64,000 bases of DNA, from the NCBI GenBank assembly GCA_037951165.1, contig JBBDHG010000043.1, positions 3,530,001-3,594,000 on the forward strand, in the 5' to 3' direction. A program made the position numbers and the translations under genes. The notes below the pieces were generated by a model. The model searched no databases. It saw only the letters and a program-made list of their open reading frames with translations, and was not told the origin of the DNA. Below, piece by piece: positions 12,904 through 63,300 of this stretch; positions within the stretch are counted from its first letter, which is position 1; each line of letters starts with the position of its first letter. The stretch comes from Lophius americanus. Its lineage: Eukaryota > Chordata > Actinopteri > Lophiiformes > Lophiidae.

Positions 12904-15900
12904 ACACACCTAATCATACAATCAGTGAACTCCATATGATTGCCTTTCTGCCTATAACCTCCTCCAACTGCATACATTTTGCTCCTCTGTTGTGTCATCT
13001 GTGTCTCTCTGACTATAATGCTCCTCATAAACCCTAAATACAATCACGACATGGCGAGCTAGTACCACACATGTGCCTGAGAACGCAGGAAAAGCCTGAG
13101 GTTGAAGAGCAGCCTGAGCTGATAGGCCGATGCCAGCTTCAGTCATGAGGCCTTTCCCTCCCCCTCCCCCTATGATTATTTCCCTGGACCCCATATGGGC
13201 ATCCTGCCAGTCTGGCCCATCCTCCAACCTCATCACCAACCACATCCACACTGCATTCCCAACCCGGTACCGGCAGTCTTTGCCGGCGTGGTACTCCCAG
13301 GCTCAGAGGGAGGTTATCTTATCCTCTTGAATGAAGCCGTCCTTCACAACCGTTATTATTTAATTACACATTTTGCCAGTCTTCATGTCTGACCGACTCC
13401 GTGAGCAGGGCTATGTGTCGTTTGTTTTTAAAAAAGACGAGAACCAATGACAGCATCCTTCATGCGATACCCAGAAGAGTGTTTCATTTGTTATGTGGGA
13501 ATGCTAAACAGCTGAGCCACACATGGAGCTCGGCTTCAAAACCTCACAGCCTGCAAGGGTTGAGGAGGAGCTGATGAAGCATATTGGATTAAATCTAAAC
13601 ATGGCTTGTGATTGGCTGCAAGCAAATCCACGATGAATGGACATTTCTTGTAGATCTGTGTAGATCTACATACAAAAAGAAACAAAGCAGGGCTCATCTG
13701 ACTGCAGAAGTTCCTATACTACTTTGCTCTGGGTTATTCGGGTCAAATGCCGTCACCCAGTCCTGCTCATGCATCCAAGAATGCATTTCTGAATCCTCCC
13801 ATCGCATGACGCAACCACTTCTATAGATGCATCAATGACGGCGACAAGAGACAACTTTTTAACCAGAGCACCAATTTAATATTCTGAATTTGTATATTAA
13901 ATAAGCAAATTAAGGATTTCTACACTGTAACTATTTTTCTTTTTATTATCCTTAACCAGTAATTGTTTCAAATGTTAAGTAAATATTAGAATGGTGAAAC
14001 AATCAAACTGCTAGTTTCGTCTGACCAAATTTATCCAATTCACCAAGAAAATTTATCCAAGGAAAAATAAAAACAAGGAGAAAAACAAACAACTACGAAC
14101 TAATTCAAGATGTTTTTTTCCCTAATTTTATAAAATGTATTATTATAAGTAGGTGATCTCTAATATCAGGTGCCTTAAAGCCGGCTTTAAGATCAACATT
14201 TAATGGACAGTGCTTCATAACTGCTGTTTTCTGAGGCTGCAGTCCAGAGTTGTTTCTACTCTTAACTCTTTAATTTGAATGTGAGTAAACACATTCCAAC
14301 TGCGTGTTTTGTCAAAACCGAATCCCAAGTCCAAATGTACTAATATCACGGCAGAAAAAGAAAAATTAGAAGCAAGGAAAAATGTACAAATGAAAATATT
14401 CACGGGAACGAGAAAAGGTCTTTCAGTGATTGTTCCGAAAAAAAAGGTTTAGGTTAATTTCCTCCTCATCATTTTATTCATTTATAGAGGTTTGATTGAA
14501 GCTCTAGAGCTGCCAAATAATTATGTCTTCTCATGCACATATGGAAGAGACAAAAGTCTCGACAATGGATGAAACTTTTACGCCCATATCCTTGGACTGA
14601 TGTGACTTTCAGAAGAAAACAGTTTATATTTTTAAGCCGGCGGTCGAAGAGGAAGTAAGTGAAACTACAATCTCGCCCCACCTACTAGAATCAAATAAAT
14701 ACTACGAATGCTGAGTCTTTGAAGGTTTGGATGTGAACCCCGACTGTTACCTGGTTTCTGATACTCTAAGTTCAAGGGTCGTGATGAGGGGGGTGGGAGG
14801 CCTGGCCTGGCGCTGCTGGTAGCAGCGGTGTTGCCGGCTGGGTAGTAAGCGGGGAGACCAGCTGCCCGGGGAGCGCCCATTACGAGATGGAGCCAGAGAT
14901 AAGTGCTCTCCCAGGCCCCCTTTCACAGACATAATTAGCGCACTTCTTATCTGCTGCTCAATTCAAATTCACACCCGCCTGCCATGAATGGAACGTGAAA
15001 GGGAGGCAGAAATCGGGGAAAGGGAGAGGTAGAGGGGCAAGACAGAAAAGATGGGAGTGAGGTGGAGAAGGCAGGGTGGAAACCTGTTCCCAGACAAGCC
15101 TTCATCTGAGAAGGGAGAGAGAGAGAGGGAGAGACACGTGAGAGTTAATACAGCGAACGCCTCACTCTCCCCCTGTCTGCTCCTCCATCTTTCCAAGGAG
15201 GCTTTGAACTCCTTAACAAAAACAGTGGTTTGTGCATCAAACTGCAATTTGGTAAAACAAAGGTATCTGGGGGTATAATCATCCTAATCAGCAAGAAAAA
15301 ATAAAGCCTTTGCAGATATTTCGAGATTATTACGCCCTTGGTGATCTATTTCTCCCCCATCTTTGTTATCCAGCACAATTATGGAAATCTTCTCTCCTCT
15401 GCCTCTGACAGACACGTGAAAACCTTTAATAATAACTCCTCGGTGCTGCATTTTCTCTCAAATTACTTTTAATAAAGAGTTAAACGGCCGCTGTGTTTCC
15501 ACCACACACAGGCTTGCATTGTTTGAGCGCCCATGCGCTCTGGGAGGAGATAACAGGGGCCCCATCATCTTAGCGAGCAGAGCTAATATAAACAGGTTTG
15601 TTTGGTGTTGAAACAGTGTTGACAGCTAAACTCCAACTCACAACAAAGAGGACATGTGTCATTACGCTGATATATCATCGCCGTCATACGCACAGGCCAG
15701 GTTTGCTGGAGATGGGTTGAGTCCTACTTTTTTGCCTTTAGCTGTATGGTGGCACGAGCGGCTATTATTAAATACTTCATCATCGTCTTAAGTCACACAC
15801 TTGTGTGTCTGCAGGAGTGTGTACGGAGAGTTCATGAGCTCCAGATGTGCCTCAAGTCAAGGCTTGTCTCATTCGGACATCAACAGGGCTGTTTCAGAGA

Positions 15901-16364
15901 CATTTGTTCCGTGAGAGAGTGTGTGTGTGTGTGTGTGTCGATGTCTGTGGGTTTGTATTTGTGACGGTGTGTTTGCGTGTGTGTTTGTGTGTGTTTGGAC
16001 GTTTTGGGCCAGGAAGAAGTCAGGTTTTATTAATTCAGGTTTGGATTCATGGCCCATCAGTTCATCTCTGAGAGCTCCTTCACAAACTCAGGTCTCATGA
16101 GAAGATTAACCGCATGAACACATTATTCTGCTTCGTAAACAATAAGTGAAAGCCTTGACTGACAAGATTTCTACAGACGTAACAAAGGCTATTAAATGAA
16201 GAGCACGTCTCGTGATATTTCCTAGATTCAAAGATGGAAAAAGAAGAAAGCTCTTCCTCTCTTTTTTCTTTTTTTTAATTATATTATCTTTGTTTTATTC
16301 GATGATGTTTTATTGTCTATCTTAGATCATATTTATTGCTTGTTGATTTTATTTATTCTCGTGA

Positions 16365-16410
16365 AGCACCGAGGTCGTTTTGAAATGTGCTATATAAATA
16401 AACGTGACTT
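16365..16410 (+). mobile_element. L2/SINE-type 3' tail
   Basis: The sequence GAAATGTGCTATATAAATAA follows a CACCGAGGTCG stretch, matching the common fish L2-type tail and the copy at 1131-1170. It is a 5'-truncated insertion; the family assignment rests on memory. Confidence 0.55.
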
Positions 16411-17004
16411 ATATAGCTAATTGTCAGTTGGTATTCCTGGATGAAGAGGATGACGCTAAAGGAGAACGCCCACCCGTGCAGCCGTTGATAAATTGTCATT
16501 GGGGGGGGGCGTGCCGTGCGTATCGTCTAACACGATACCCTGACGGACGCTTAAAGGAGGCATGAGGCGACATTACTGAGTGACTGACTTTGGCAACCCC
16601 TGTGAGTCTGAGTGTTCTAGGACGACGGACTAGAGAACCATCAGCAACTTGTTTCAACATCTCCGAACGAACCGCTGCTCAGAATACGAGTCCTGTGAAA
16701 GAGTTCAGGAGTCAACAGGCCGAGGTACCAGCACAGAAACCCAACTGACCCGATCTCTCTTCAAAGCTTCAATTTGATATAAATGAGGGACAAATACTTT
16801 CCTAAAACATGTTGTTTAAATGGAGGTTGTTTCATTCATATCGCGAGTGGGCAACAACTAATATCCTTTTAACAAGCGCGAGCTACTAAAATCTAAGAGT
16901 TTCTGAAAAGAACAAACATTTTGAATGATCCCAGAAAATATGGAGATGTTGTTTTGATTGGAATCAGAGCTTTAGGTTTGCAGCCAACTTTTCTTTTTCA
17001 GTAC

Positions 17005-54158
<37,154 letters not shown>

Positions 54159-54183
54159 TCTCAGCACCTCGGCTCACTATCAC

Positions 54184-55374
54184 CTGGGGAGACAGATGCA
54201 GGATGATTCAGTGGAGAAATATGTGTGGCATAAAAGAACGAGACAGCTGAAAGGTAATACGAGGGGTTACAATGAAACACAAACTCTTTTGTGTTGATAT
54301 CACTGACATTTGAAGCTTGAAGGGACATTTTATAGAGCAAGAAATGGACTATTCGAGATTGAAGCCTGAGAGCAGATCCATTGTGGCAATAACTGTCAAT
54401 TTGCCCCAGCAATGTCAACTCGGGCCACGGTGACGATTTTGTGCTGCCGTAATGTTCCCATTTTTCAACGCATGTATTATGTATGGGTGTCCCGCTTGAG
54501 ATTCCCACGCAGAAAGGGGAGCAAATAAAGCCCCCGTTTTAGTGCTAACACATTAATTTACTGGGAGATTCCACTTGAATGAATACAGTGCAGTTCAAAG
54601 AACAAGGTTCTGCTGCGGTGCATGCAGAGAGGGGAAACCAACGTAATTTTGTTTCAGGCTTCACATTCAGCGCAGAGGCGAAGGCAGGCCGCAATGTCAT
54701 TCCACACACACACTCACACAATGAGTAACAGGACTTCAAAGGTGTGAACTTTATTTTCTAGATCTAGTCAGAACAAGGTAGTAGTCAAAAAGTGTAAGGA
54801 CTTTAAATCTAGACCATTTTAAAAGTTGAAGTCAAAGCTCAAGTCCTTGGAGAAACTTTAAAATTCAAAACAATCAAAGATTAGATGAGAGTCTGCATGC
54901 AGGTTGATGAACATGAACTGGAAAGCTGCGGTCAAAGAGTGAAAGGGGCAAGATCAACCCCCCCTACCCCCAATCCCACCTTAAATAAAAATCACTGTTC
55001 AGAAAAAGCAATGAAGAAACTAATTCCTCTCAAATAAGGGGCCAGATGAATCCAGAACCGGATATAGCAGAGATCCAGGTCAGAATTTTTAAATGACCTT
55101 AAAACACACAAAAAAAAGCAGGAGGAATAGTTCATAAATCACCTCTTTAATAGAGTGTGGGGGGGGACAAGTTGAGAGAGAAATCTGCCACACCAACCTG
55201 AATCGCTGCACTTGAGGACAGGGGATCATATAAATACGCCGCGTCTTCTTCAAGTTTGTCCAGGTTAAAAGAAGGGAAAAAACTCCTACATGTGCATGAT
55301 TATCTGTTAGGAAAAAAAGGCTCTTCTTCCCTCGAGGAGGACGAAAAATAACAACAACCACCGGTGTCTGCGGG
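54184..55374 (-). other. Probable satb1 intron 1
   Basis: AT-rich sequence between the first coding exon and the CpG island. No repeat or coding sequence was recognised. The intron status depends on exon 1 lying in the CpG island, which is inferred. Confidence 0.5.
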
Positions 55375-55830
55375 AGAGAGGCGGAGATGGACCGCGGCAG
55401 GCGAGCATCGGTGAGCGGCTGCGTGTGTGAGAGCTGTCCGTGTAGCCCGTTAGCTTACTCCGTCCAGCTGGCGGGGGGGGAGAACGGCGACCGAAACCGT
55501 TACAGCCAGCGACATTTAGCTCGCGTCCTTCGGTTACAAGTGACTTCTGCGTTAGTTGGCGGCACAACATCCGTTTCCCGGTGTGAAGCTGCCGCACCGT
55601 ACAGTTAGCCGTCGCCGGTTTACAGCGGACGCCGCGAGACCCGACAACCCCCACATAAAAATAGCTCGGTTCAGCTACGGGAGAGGGAGAGGAATGATAA
55701 CCGCTACGGAGGAGGCGATGTGTCGGAAGGGGGGGGGGGGGGGTCAGAAAAGTGCGGTTTACTTTCCGATGTCGAGATAAATAAAGCCCGCACGAGCGCT
55801 ACCGGCGGTAGTAGTAGTAGGAGGAGGAGG
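55375..55830 (-). promoter_or_regulatory. satb1: CpG-rich island, probable satb1 promoter and non-coding exon 1
   Basis: This stretch is much richer in CG dinucleotides than the AT-rich surroundings, lacks interspersed repeats, and lies 1.2 kb upstream of the first coding exon on the minus strand. A fair minus-strand donor (GGA then GTAAGC, exon end near 55459) could close a 5'UTR exon. Another well-formed minus-strand donor, GTAAGT, lies further up at 56337 and could end an alternative leader exon. I see no TATA box placed convincingly for the minus strand. The island call is direct; the exon and start-site calls are inference. Confidence 0.5.
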
Positions 55831-55913
55831 AGGAGGTGTTTGTCCTCTCTCCTTCTATCTCCCTCTCTGCCTCACTCCCTCTCTGTCCCCATTAAATTAT
55901 TAGTTGTATTGAC

Positions 55914-55980
55914 TCATCACTCCCCCCCTCTCTCCTCTCCTCTCCTCTCCTCTCCTCCTCTCCTCTCCTCGCTGCTTTCC
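55914..55980. repeat. TCTCC-type pyrimidine tract near the promoter
   Basis: Runs of CTCTCCTCTCC on the plus strand, next to the CpG island. A 15-base G run lies at about 55729-55743. Confidence 0.85.
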
Positions 55981-56484
55981 ATTCCTCCTCCTCGTTTGGA
56001 GTGGTAAAGGGGCTAAACAGACAAGACAGGAGGAGGGAGGAGAGGAGAAATAATCCCCCCTCGGAGAACACACGATTCCTCCGCATCTCGCGCCATAAAG
56101 TACCCCCAAAATAAAGTGGAGAAAGTGGACCAGGAGAGAAAACACGCACAGGTGCATAAACACACACGCATGTACACACATGTACACTCACACTCACACA
56201 CACACACACACACAGACACTCGCTAGAGAGAGAGAGGGAGAGAGAGAGAGGGATGGTGGTGCGGTTCGACGCGCGCAGGAATTTTTAATCAGCTTGATTA
56301 GAGTGAGGCGGTCCTGCATTTATTACAGAGTACTTACTGATGCTCTCTCACACACACACGCACGCGTACACACACTAGATATTTATTAGGTGTGTTCTAT
56401 TAAAATTTGTTCAGATTTTCTGCAAAATATTTGGTATTCAGTGACTTAGACATAATATTAAAAGTTTAAGGTGAGCTAGTCGAG

Positions 56485-57990
56485 TCAATTTTATTCATAA
56501 AGCATTATGGAAAAGTAGGACAAAGTGCCAAATCACGGCAAAAGTTGGCACTTTCTAAAAGTTCAGGTGTAGACTTGCGGGTATTCATCAAAAAACATGA
56601 AGAGCTTCACTCACACAAGCCTCCACTGAGGCCACTAATCTCTAATTTAATCCTTAATTACAGTGGTCTTCAACCCCAATTAGTAATAACTAAATGTCTC
56701 CTGTGGGGACTTAAGACCTTAAAATTATTGATATTAGATTTTTTTTTTAAAGTCTGAAGAAGTTTTTTAAAAAAACAACAAAACAAAGATCAAATCTCGT
56801 GTCGTCTGGAAAAGGCTAAACTAAACCTTTGACCAGTTCATTTACCACTATTGATTTAGATGATGTTTTAAATTCTGCATTTGAAAAGTGCAATCTAGTA
56901 AATCTTTTCTCTTTTTTGCTCAATCGTTCTTTCTTCCTCAAAAAGTAAAAACAACTTTGTGGTTTGGAAGGATGTTTCTGATTTAGCCCATCAATAATTG
57001 ACCTTTAGTCTGATTAATAATCTTAATATTACCATGATCGAGCTTGGCATTCAAGTTGAAGAAGAAACTGCCTTTTAACAGGCAGAAACCACTGAGCAGA
57101 CCCCTGGGTTGTGGGTGGCCACCGGATCTTGCTCACCAGTATCTATTTTGCAAAATATTTTATTATAGTTTATATTCAGTGATTTGCTAAAAAAAAACAA
57201 AATCAAAGGTAAGGTAAGCTATTTGACTTCTAGAATAATAATAATAATAATATAATAATAATATTGTTATGAGTTTTATTTATATGGCACCTCAGAAAGG
57301 GACAAGCAAGAAAACTCAACATTTGTAAGTTAAAGTATTTAAAAACAAGAGAACGAAACATACGCAATGTACAGGGGATGATAGAAATAATGAAAATAGT
57401 GTTGTGAGAAAGGCAGGCAATAATTAAAAATGATGAAGATAATTCTGTTTTATTTTATGAGGCACCAAATCACAACAAAAGTTATCTCAAGGCATTTTCT
57501 AATCTTATGGCTGATCTTAATCTTTTTTTTCTGTTATCACATGACAAAAGGTGTTACGTCAGGATGGATGCCTTTCCCAGTCCTTATACCAGTAGATGAT
57601 AGAATGTGCTCTTCATTTTTACCATGAACAAGAACTTGGCAACGAAAAACTGCCTTTTAACTGGCAGAAACCTCAGAGCAGACCCCAGCTATAGTTGGCT
57701 TGACACGGCTGTTTTTGCCTATTCTTTACCCATCAGTTTTCGTCAGGAGGGTGAAAGGTTCGAAACATCAGGCCCTGCAGTTTTAACATACAACCTTTAA
57801 CATACAAATATAGTTTTACTATTTGACCTCTGGGCCACCAGTTGCGGACCCTTCGTCTAGACTGCCCTCTTAATCTTACAGAGACCAAACAATTTTCCAG
57901 TTAACAAACGAGTACGAGTGGTCAAGAAAAAACAGAGCTTTAACAGGCAGAAACCTCGGAGAGGACCCCTGTTTTAGATAGGTGACCCCC
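56485..57990 (+). repeat. Cluster of related dispersed-repeat blocks
   Basis: The block AACAGGCAGAAACC...GAGCAGACCCC occurs three times (about 57075, 57657 and 57940). A CAAATCACxxCAAAAGTT block occurs twice (about 56530 and 57466). These are parts of a familiar fish repeat, broken and interleaved. They are non-coding. Confidence 0.55.
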
Positions 57991-58979
57991 TAACCTGATT
58001 GGTTGTGGTTGGAGGGACAGATAGAGCTAAAGAGTTGATTAAAAAATCCGAGAGAAAAAAAAAATTCAAAATAAAATTCACAAATATCAAGCACTGCCTT
58101 TCCTGTACACAAAGGATCTGTGTGAAAAAATGAAAAAAAACCGAAACCCTCCTGTGCCCACTCAGAGAATGAGAATAACTAGAATGAGTGGTAAGTTCAA
58201 CTAAGCTAAGCATCGCCAGAATATAAATATAAATTACATTTAAAGAAAAACTTTTATTTTTCATTTTACACCAAATAATCCAATATTTTAGATCCGTTAG
58301 GTTAAAATGTGAATTTCATTTTGCATTTAACGACTAATGCAAAATAACCATGCGCTGTTTTAACAAATCATAGTTTATTATTGACTTATTGGAAAATGTG
58401 CTGAGATTCTACATGAGAAATTGCAAATTATAAAACATTAAATCTTTAAACTGTGGAGATTTTAATTCAAATTGTAAATAAACCATATTTTATGAGAGCT
58501 AATGCTCATTCTCTGTCACTGACTTTGACGCAAAAATAAATAATCTCATAATTAAGTATGGATTTGTGTTCATATTAAGCTCTTTGCGACAAAGCGTACG
58601 CTGAGTTTAGAGAAATAAATATTCATACCAGCTTTTAAAAGTATTTTCTTCACAGTAGGAGCTGAGACATCTGCCCTCTGTGTAAAATTTATCAGCTAAT
58701 ATATTTATTAGATACTGTAATAAAATCTTTTTATTCTGGCGTAATAAAATAACAAAACAAAGATGATAATACATTTTAATTTCAAACGCTTGTATTTCCA
58801 CCAAATTGGAGTAAAAAAAAATGTAGCAGAGTTTATAAAAAATCATTCTACCAGGCTGTCCCATAAAAAAATAAACTAAAATAAAAAGTTCCCGTCACGA
58901 CATTCAGCTTTTTACACTGTTTTTATTGTGCTATTGACCACATTATTGACTATTATCACACAAACTTTAGGAGGTTACG

Positions 58980-59690
58980 TCAAAATGGATTACACCAAAA
59001 TATTAGAGGAGCTAATCTCTGTTGATAATGTCAACAGAACCCTGAACTGTCAAAGTGGCGGACCTGGGTGGATTCCTCCTCTTTATGTGCCAAAAACTGT
59101 TGCTATTAATATGTGATGTTTTCATGAACCTCTCCCCGCTGGTGGGTTCTGCTGCTCAGGAGCAAACGGCACAAGAAAATCCCAGACAAGCTAATCTCTG
59201 TTGATATTGTCAATAAAGGCCTGATATGGTGTTTGTCCTTAACCCTAAGGTGGCCTAATAATAACGCTGTCACCTTGACTTTATGAGCAGAGGCATGACT
59301 AATATCCGCCGGTCTCTCACACAGAGGTGACAATAAATGCTCCGGCGGTGTGAGGTGCACATGTATTTGGTTCTGATTTGGTTCTGGTTCTGAGAAGGGA
59401 GTGGTGGGTATTTTTAAACGTGTGTGTGGCGCTGTGCCGTAAAGATAGAAGGTAATACTGAAGAATTAATGACTAATTCACCAGTTATTACACCACAATG
59501 ACATTTAGTTGGTGTTTTTTTTTGTACAGTAAAAAGCAGTGGTTCTTTCTTTATCCACCCCAGCAGTCCCTGATCATTGCCATTTCTCATTTTTAATGAG
59601 AAATCGCCTTTGTGATTATTGATTATTGTGTAATTATTACAAGACCTTCTCCCTGCTGGTGACCTCTGCTGTTCTGGAGCAAAATCATAT
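58980..59690 (+). repeat. Local duplicated segments
   Basis: GCTAATCTCTGTTGATAATG at about 59011 recurs with one change at about 59190. CTCCCCGCTGGTGGGTTCTG at about 59132 recurs as CTCCCTGCTGGTGACCTCTG at about 59648, each followed by GGAGCAAA. The order suggests old repeat copies. Confidence 0.5.
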
Positions 59691-60130
59691 CAATCCAGTT
59701 CATGAAAATGGAAGTTTTCGTCATCGTGGAACAAGAATCAGAAACTACATTTTAGTATAACTCAGTCACTGACAGAATATTGTTCAATCTGTTTCCTTAT
59801 TTACTTCCATATTTCCAGCCGTACTGCTGTTATGTTTTAAGCAGGAGTTTCTGCGGTCTTTAAATATCCAAACATTGTGTAACAATTACATTCAAGAGAG
59901 GACTATTCAATACATAACTTAACTATTGGACCTTTATTTGCATTTTTATTCAACTCATTGTAGTAGAAAAATTTCACTATGTGCTATGTATGACTGATTT
60001 TCTCAAACTATTATTAAAAATACCCTTCAGGGTAGGTATATTCCCAATCTTAGAAGCATTGTCATATATTAGAAGAACAAGCAAAGTTGCAGGACATGTT
60101 CGGCCTTATTAGGACAGAAAAAACTGGCTG

Positions 60131-60210
60131 GTGCCCGCTCTAGCTCAGTTGCTAGAGCGGGCACCCCATGCACAGCGGTCACAGGTTCGATTCCACCCGT
60201 TGCCCTTTGC
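60131..60210 (+). mobile_element. tRNA-derived SINE head (5' fragment)
   Basis: GCTCTAGCTCAGTTGCTAGA includes an A-box, and GGTTCGATTCC (60184-60194) is a perfect B box. The following TTGCCCTTTGCTGCAT is the usual sequence after the head in a common percomorph SINE. It stops there and is joined to a different repeat end, AGCACTTTTCAAAGAAAT. The first 34 bases form a perfect 14-bp hairpin. It is not a functional tRNA gene: no anticodon arm or terminal pairing is evident. Confidence 0.7.
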
Positions 60211-60320
60211 TGCATATATAATAATGATAAATGTATTTCGTGTAGCACTTTTCAAAGAAATCATTTCACAAAGTGCTTCACAAGAGAAAAGAACGATCCA
60301 TAAAAACACAGAACCAATAA
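60210..60320 (+). mobile_element. Dispersed repeat end (TTTCGTGTAGCACTTTTCAAAG type)
   Basis: The order of ATTTCGTGTAGCACTTTTCA, CATTTCACAAAGTGCTTCAC and a following A-rich region is a common fish dispersed-repeat end. It abuts the SINE head directly. The family was not determined. Confidence 0.45.
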
Positions 60321-63300
60321 ACCCAAGGCAAAGTAGAATGACGGAAGTAGAAGCGAAACAGCAAACCAACAAATTACTATGACTGACAATGTCATTTGTT
60401 TAGGTCGCAAACAACACAGGAGAAATAAAATCAAGTCAATAGAATAAATGCAATGAATAAAACGCAAAATTCAGGACCAAACACAAAACCTTTTAGTTGC
60501 AAAAAAAAAAAGGGTTAATTTGAACAGGTGAGCGTGAAGTTGCTTTGTATACAGAAAAGACAGTTGTGTCGGAACAAAAACAGGAAACCAACACAAAACA
60601 GGAAGTGGACGCACCTATCACAACGACAAAGTCAAAGGTTACTCTGGAGATCAGGTGCAGGACAAATGCTCCACTGTGTGGTTACTTATAAATCCGCACA
60701 CACTCCCTGTGTGTGAGCGCTCACAACACGCCGTGATGGAACATCCTCTAACACAAAGCTGTTGTTTTATAAGCAATGCAACACCTCAGACCAGAGCACA
60801 GTCATGTGACCACAGTACCCACAGTCAGGTGACGACAACAGCTGAAGAAGAAGTTGAGGAGGAAAATAGTTCTTGAGAGTGACTCCGTTTCGGGTGAGTG
60901 AAAAAAAATCTTCTGACAGGAGAAGAAGCTGAAGTTATAACGAGTTTAAAAAAGTAATCACGCCGCACATAGTTCCGCCCCACCGCTGCGAGGTCAGGCC
61001 AGCAGAGAAACTCACCTTGTGAACCTGACATGGAACGACGCCTTGCAATATTGACACCCTGTTAGCATGAAGTGCAAGTTCTGAGGGGGCGGCTGGCCTG
61101 TTGAAAAAAAAAAAAGTCCCACGTTTGTGGTTTTTCAACAGGAAACGGACGAGCTGTCGAAACTGCTCGTCGCAGACAGCGGCGCGTTTGAATCGACGAA
61201 CAGGAGCTGCTGCACGGCTCAAGCGATCGGTTGTTATCTCAGCCTTTCTAAGGGTTTGAGCGAGCTGCCGGCGCTGTGTGCTAAACACAGCTGCGGCGTG
61301 CCGTGTGGTTAAATAACTCTACTATGTGTCTGAATAAAGGAGCCAAACTGAGGAGTAATTACTATAATTTCACAGATTCCTTCCCACATGCGATATTATT
61401 CAGCTCCTGTGACACATATTTCCACCAAGTCACCGGAGACATGAAAGCAGAATCCATAAATGGCACTCTTAAACTCTTAACGTGAGATTAAAGAGGGCGA
61501 AAGTGTCCCGCAAGCATGGCTTTTATTGGCTTTTGCTCTCGAGCAGGACTCCCTTAAAAAGTCTAAAAGGCGTTAATTTAGGCCTTAAAACTTCCGACAT
61601 GTGTTAAGGTGTGAGGTTATATCTATTTTTGGTCGTTAATCAGAGGTGGGGGGGAAAAAAACACAGGCACGTTTAAGAGGAGTAGAAGTACAGATGTCAC
61701 GTTAAAAAAAGTCGAAGCGGTGATTCTTTACTGAAGTAAAAGGACCTGAAATGTCAAAGGTCACCAACTGATTGACTTTTTTTTCTTTGTGCAAATTGTG
61801 CAAACCTGTCTGAACTGCGTTTCTAAATGAATAAAATATTGATTTAAGTTATCGGGAACTTTATTTCTACCTCTTTAACTCTCACCCACGCATCAAGAAT
61901 GTATTCAGCGCCAATGAGCAGCAGCGTGTAGAAAAAAAAACATGTTTCTCGTTTGTTTCGTCTTTTTAGTTTGACGTCTGTCGTCTTGATTTTATCTCAC
62001 ATGAATATATAACACGCACTGATGGACGTATGATCTCTTCTTTAAGACACGTTTAGCTTAATATTCGCCTTGACGTCGGGAATACACAAAACATTGCGAC
62101 CCTAAAACCAGAAAATGCATGAGCAAGGAAAAATATGTATTTATATGTATCCACGTGAACAGACCATAACCTCCATCATCTCCATCATGGATGTTAAAAC
62201 GTAAAATCTAATTAATTCAATTTCACTGAATTCTGTGCATCAGTTTTTGAGCAGAGTCCCTGAGTCTTAGTTATTATTTTTGTATAGTTTATAAACCCCT
62301 AGGGGTAGGTATACTTCTTCAGTTCATATTTTTAATAGTATTATAAGCGCTTTTTACTCTACTGTTGCACAGACGAGGGCTGCGCCTGTAATTTTGTCGC
62401 ATAGAAACAATGACAATAGATATAATTAATTGAATTGAGATGCGGGCAGACTAGAACCGGTTCCAAGCAGACGTACACATGTTCACACTCACACAGTTCA
62501 CCTCCTCAGCTCCTTTGGTGGCGGCATAAAACTGCAAAAAATGATGACTTAAATGCCGGAGCAAAAGCTAACACAAGTCAAGCCTGGTCGCGCAATTAAA
62601 AAAAAGAGGAATGCCCTTCGGCGTGAAGAGAATTTGTACGAATTAATGAGCCTGTATTGAAAATGTAAGCAGCAGAAAAAGTTCAGTTGTTTGTGATAAA
62701 ATGCAGGGAGAAAGAGTGAAATATTGTTAAAAGTAAAGTAGCGAAACCTGAAAAATCTACTTAAGTTCATGCTGTGTTCATGTTTATTTAAATCTATACT
62801 TAGAACACATGAATATTCTACTGCTTTACACAATCTGTGAATACATTTGCAAGAATTCCTTCATATCCTGCATGAGTTAGTTTTTCTTTAGTTTTTTCTT
62901 GCAAACATGGAGATGAGTAAGTCTTAAATTACATTTATAGTTGTCTTAAAATGTCTTAATTGAACTTGTTGAAACCTGCAGAAACCCTGCAATAAATAGG
63001 GGAGGTAATCATTTCTCTTGTGAAATGGATGTGCAGATTTTCCGAGCGTTTAATACCTCAAGAATGTCTCCTTGATGTCACAGCGACGCGACAGCAGACT
63101 CGCCTGCACAGGCTGCGACCCCCCTCCTCGCCCGCTCGCCCCAAACCTCCTACCTCTCCCTTTCTCTCTCTCTCTCTCTCCCCTCGACCTGCACAACGTC
63201 GCTGCACGCTGACACGTTTCCCATGTCGCCGTGTTTTACACGTTTTTCTCCGCGGCTCCCATCTCTGCTCCCATTTTTTTTTTTCCCGCCCCACCTTGGC

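Larger units (their letters stand above)
1..17004 (-). other. satb1 intron 9 (partial), more than 17 kb, no coding exon seen
   Basis: I looked for the expected next exon (GWLCELLRWKE..., homeodomain) and found nothing in this stretch. It holds an L2-type composite repeat (1440-1890), L2/SINE-type 3' tails (1131-1170, 16365-16410), a GGAT array (9398-9473), CA/GT runs (12852-12903, 15917-15990) and several quiet stretches without repeats (4.0-5.2, 6.2-8.0, 10.0-11.1, 12.4-12.65 and 14.9-15.5 kb) that may be regulatory. The open frames here look random. Confidence 0.85.

Noticed and set aside
1..17004. The next satb1 exons (rest of CUT2, homeodomain)
   Set aside because: I looked for the reverse-complement of the expected GWLCELLRWKE and PSPENRTLWEN coding sequence and found none; they must be outside the window.
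60131..60200. Functional tRNA gene
   Set aside because: A and B boxes are present, but there is no proper anticodon arm or acceptor pairing, and the following sequence is that of a SINE.
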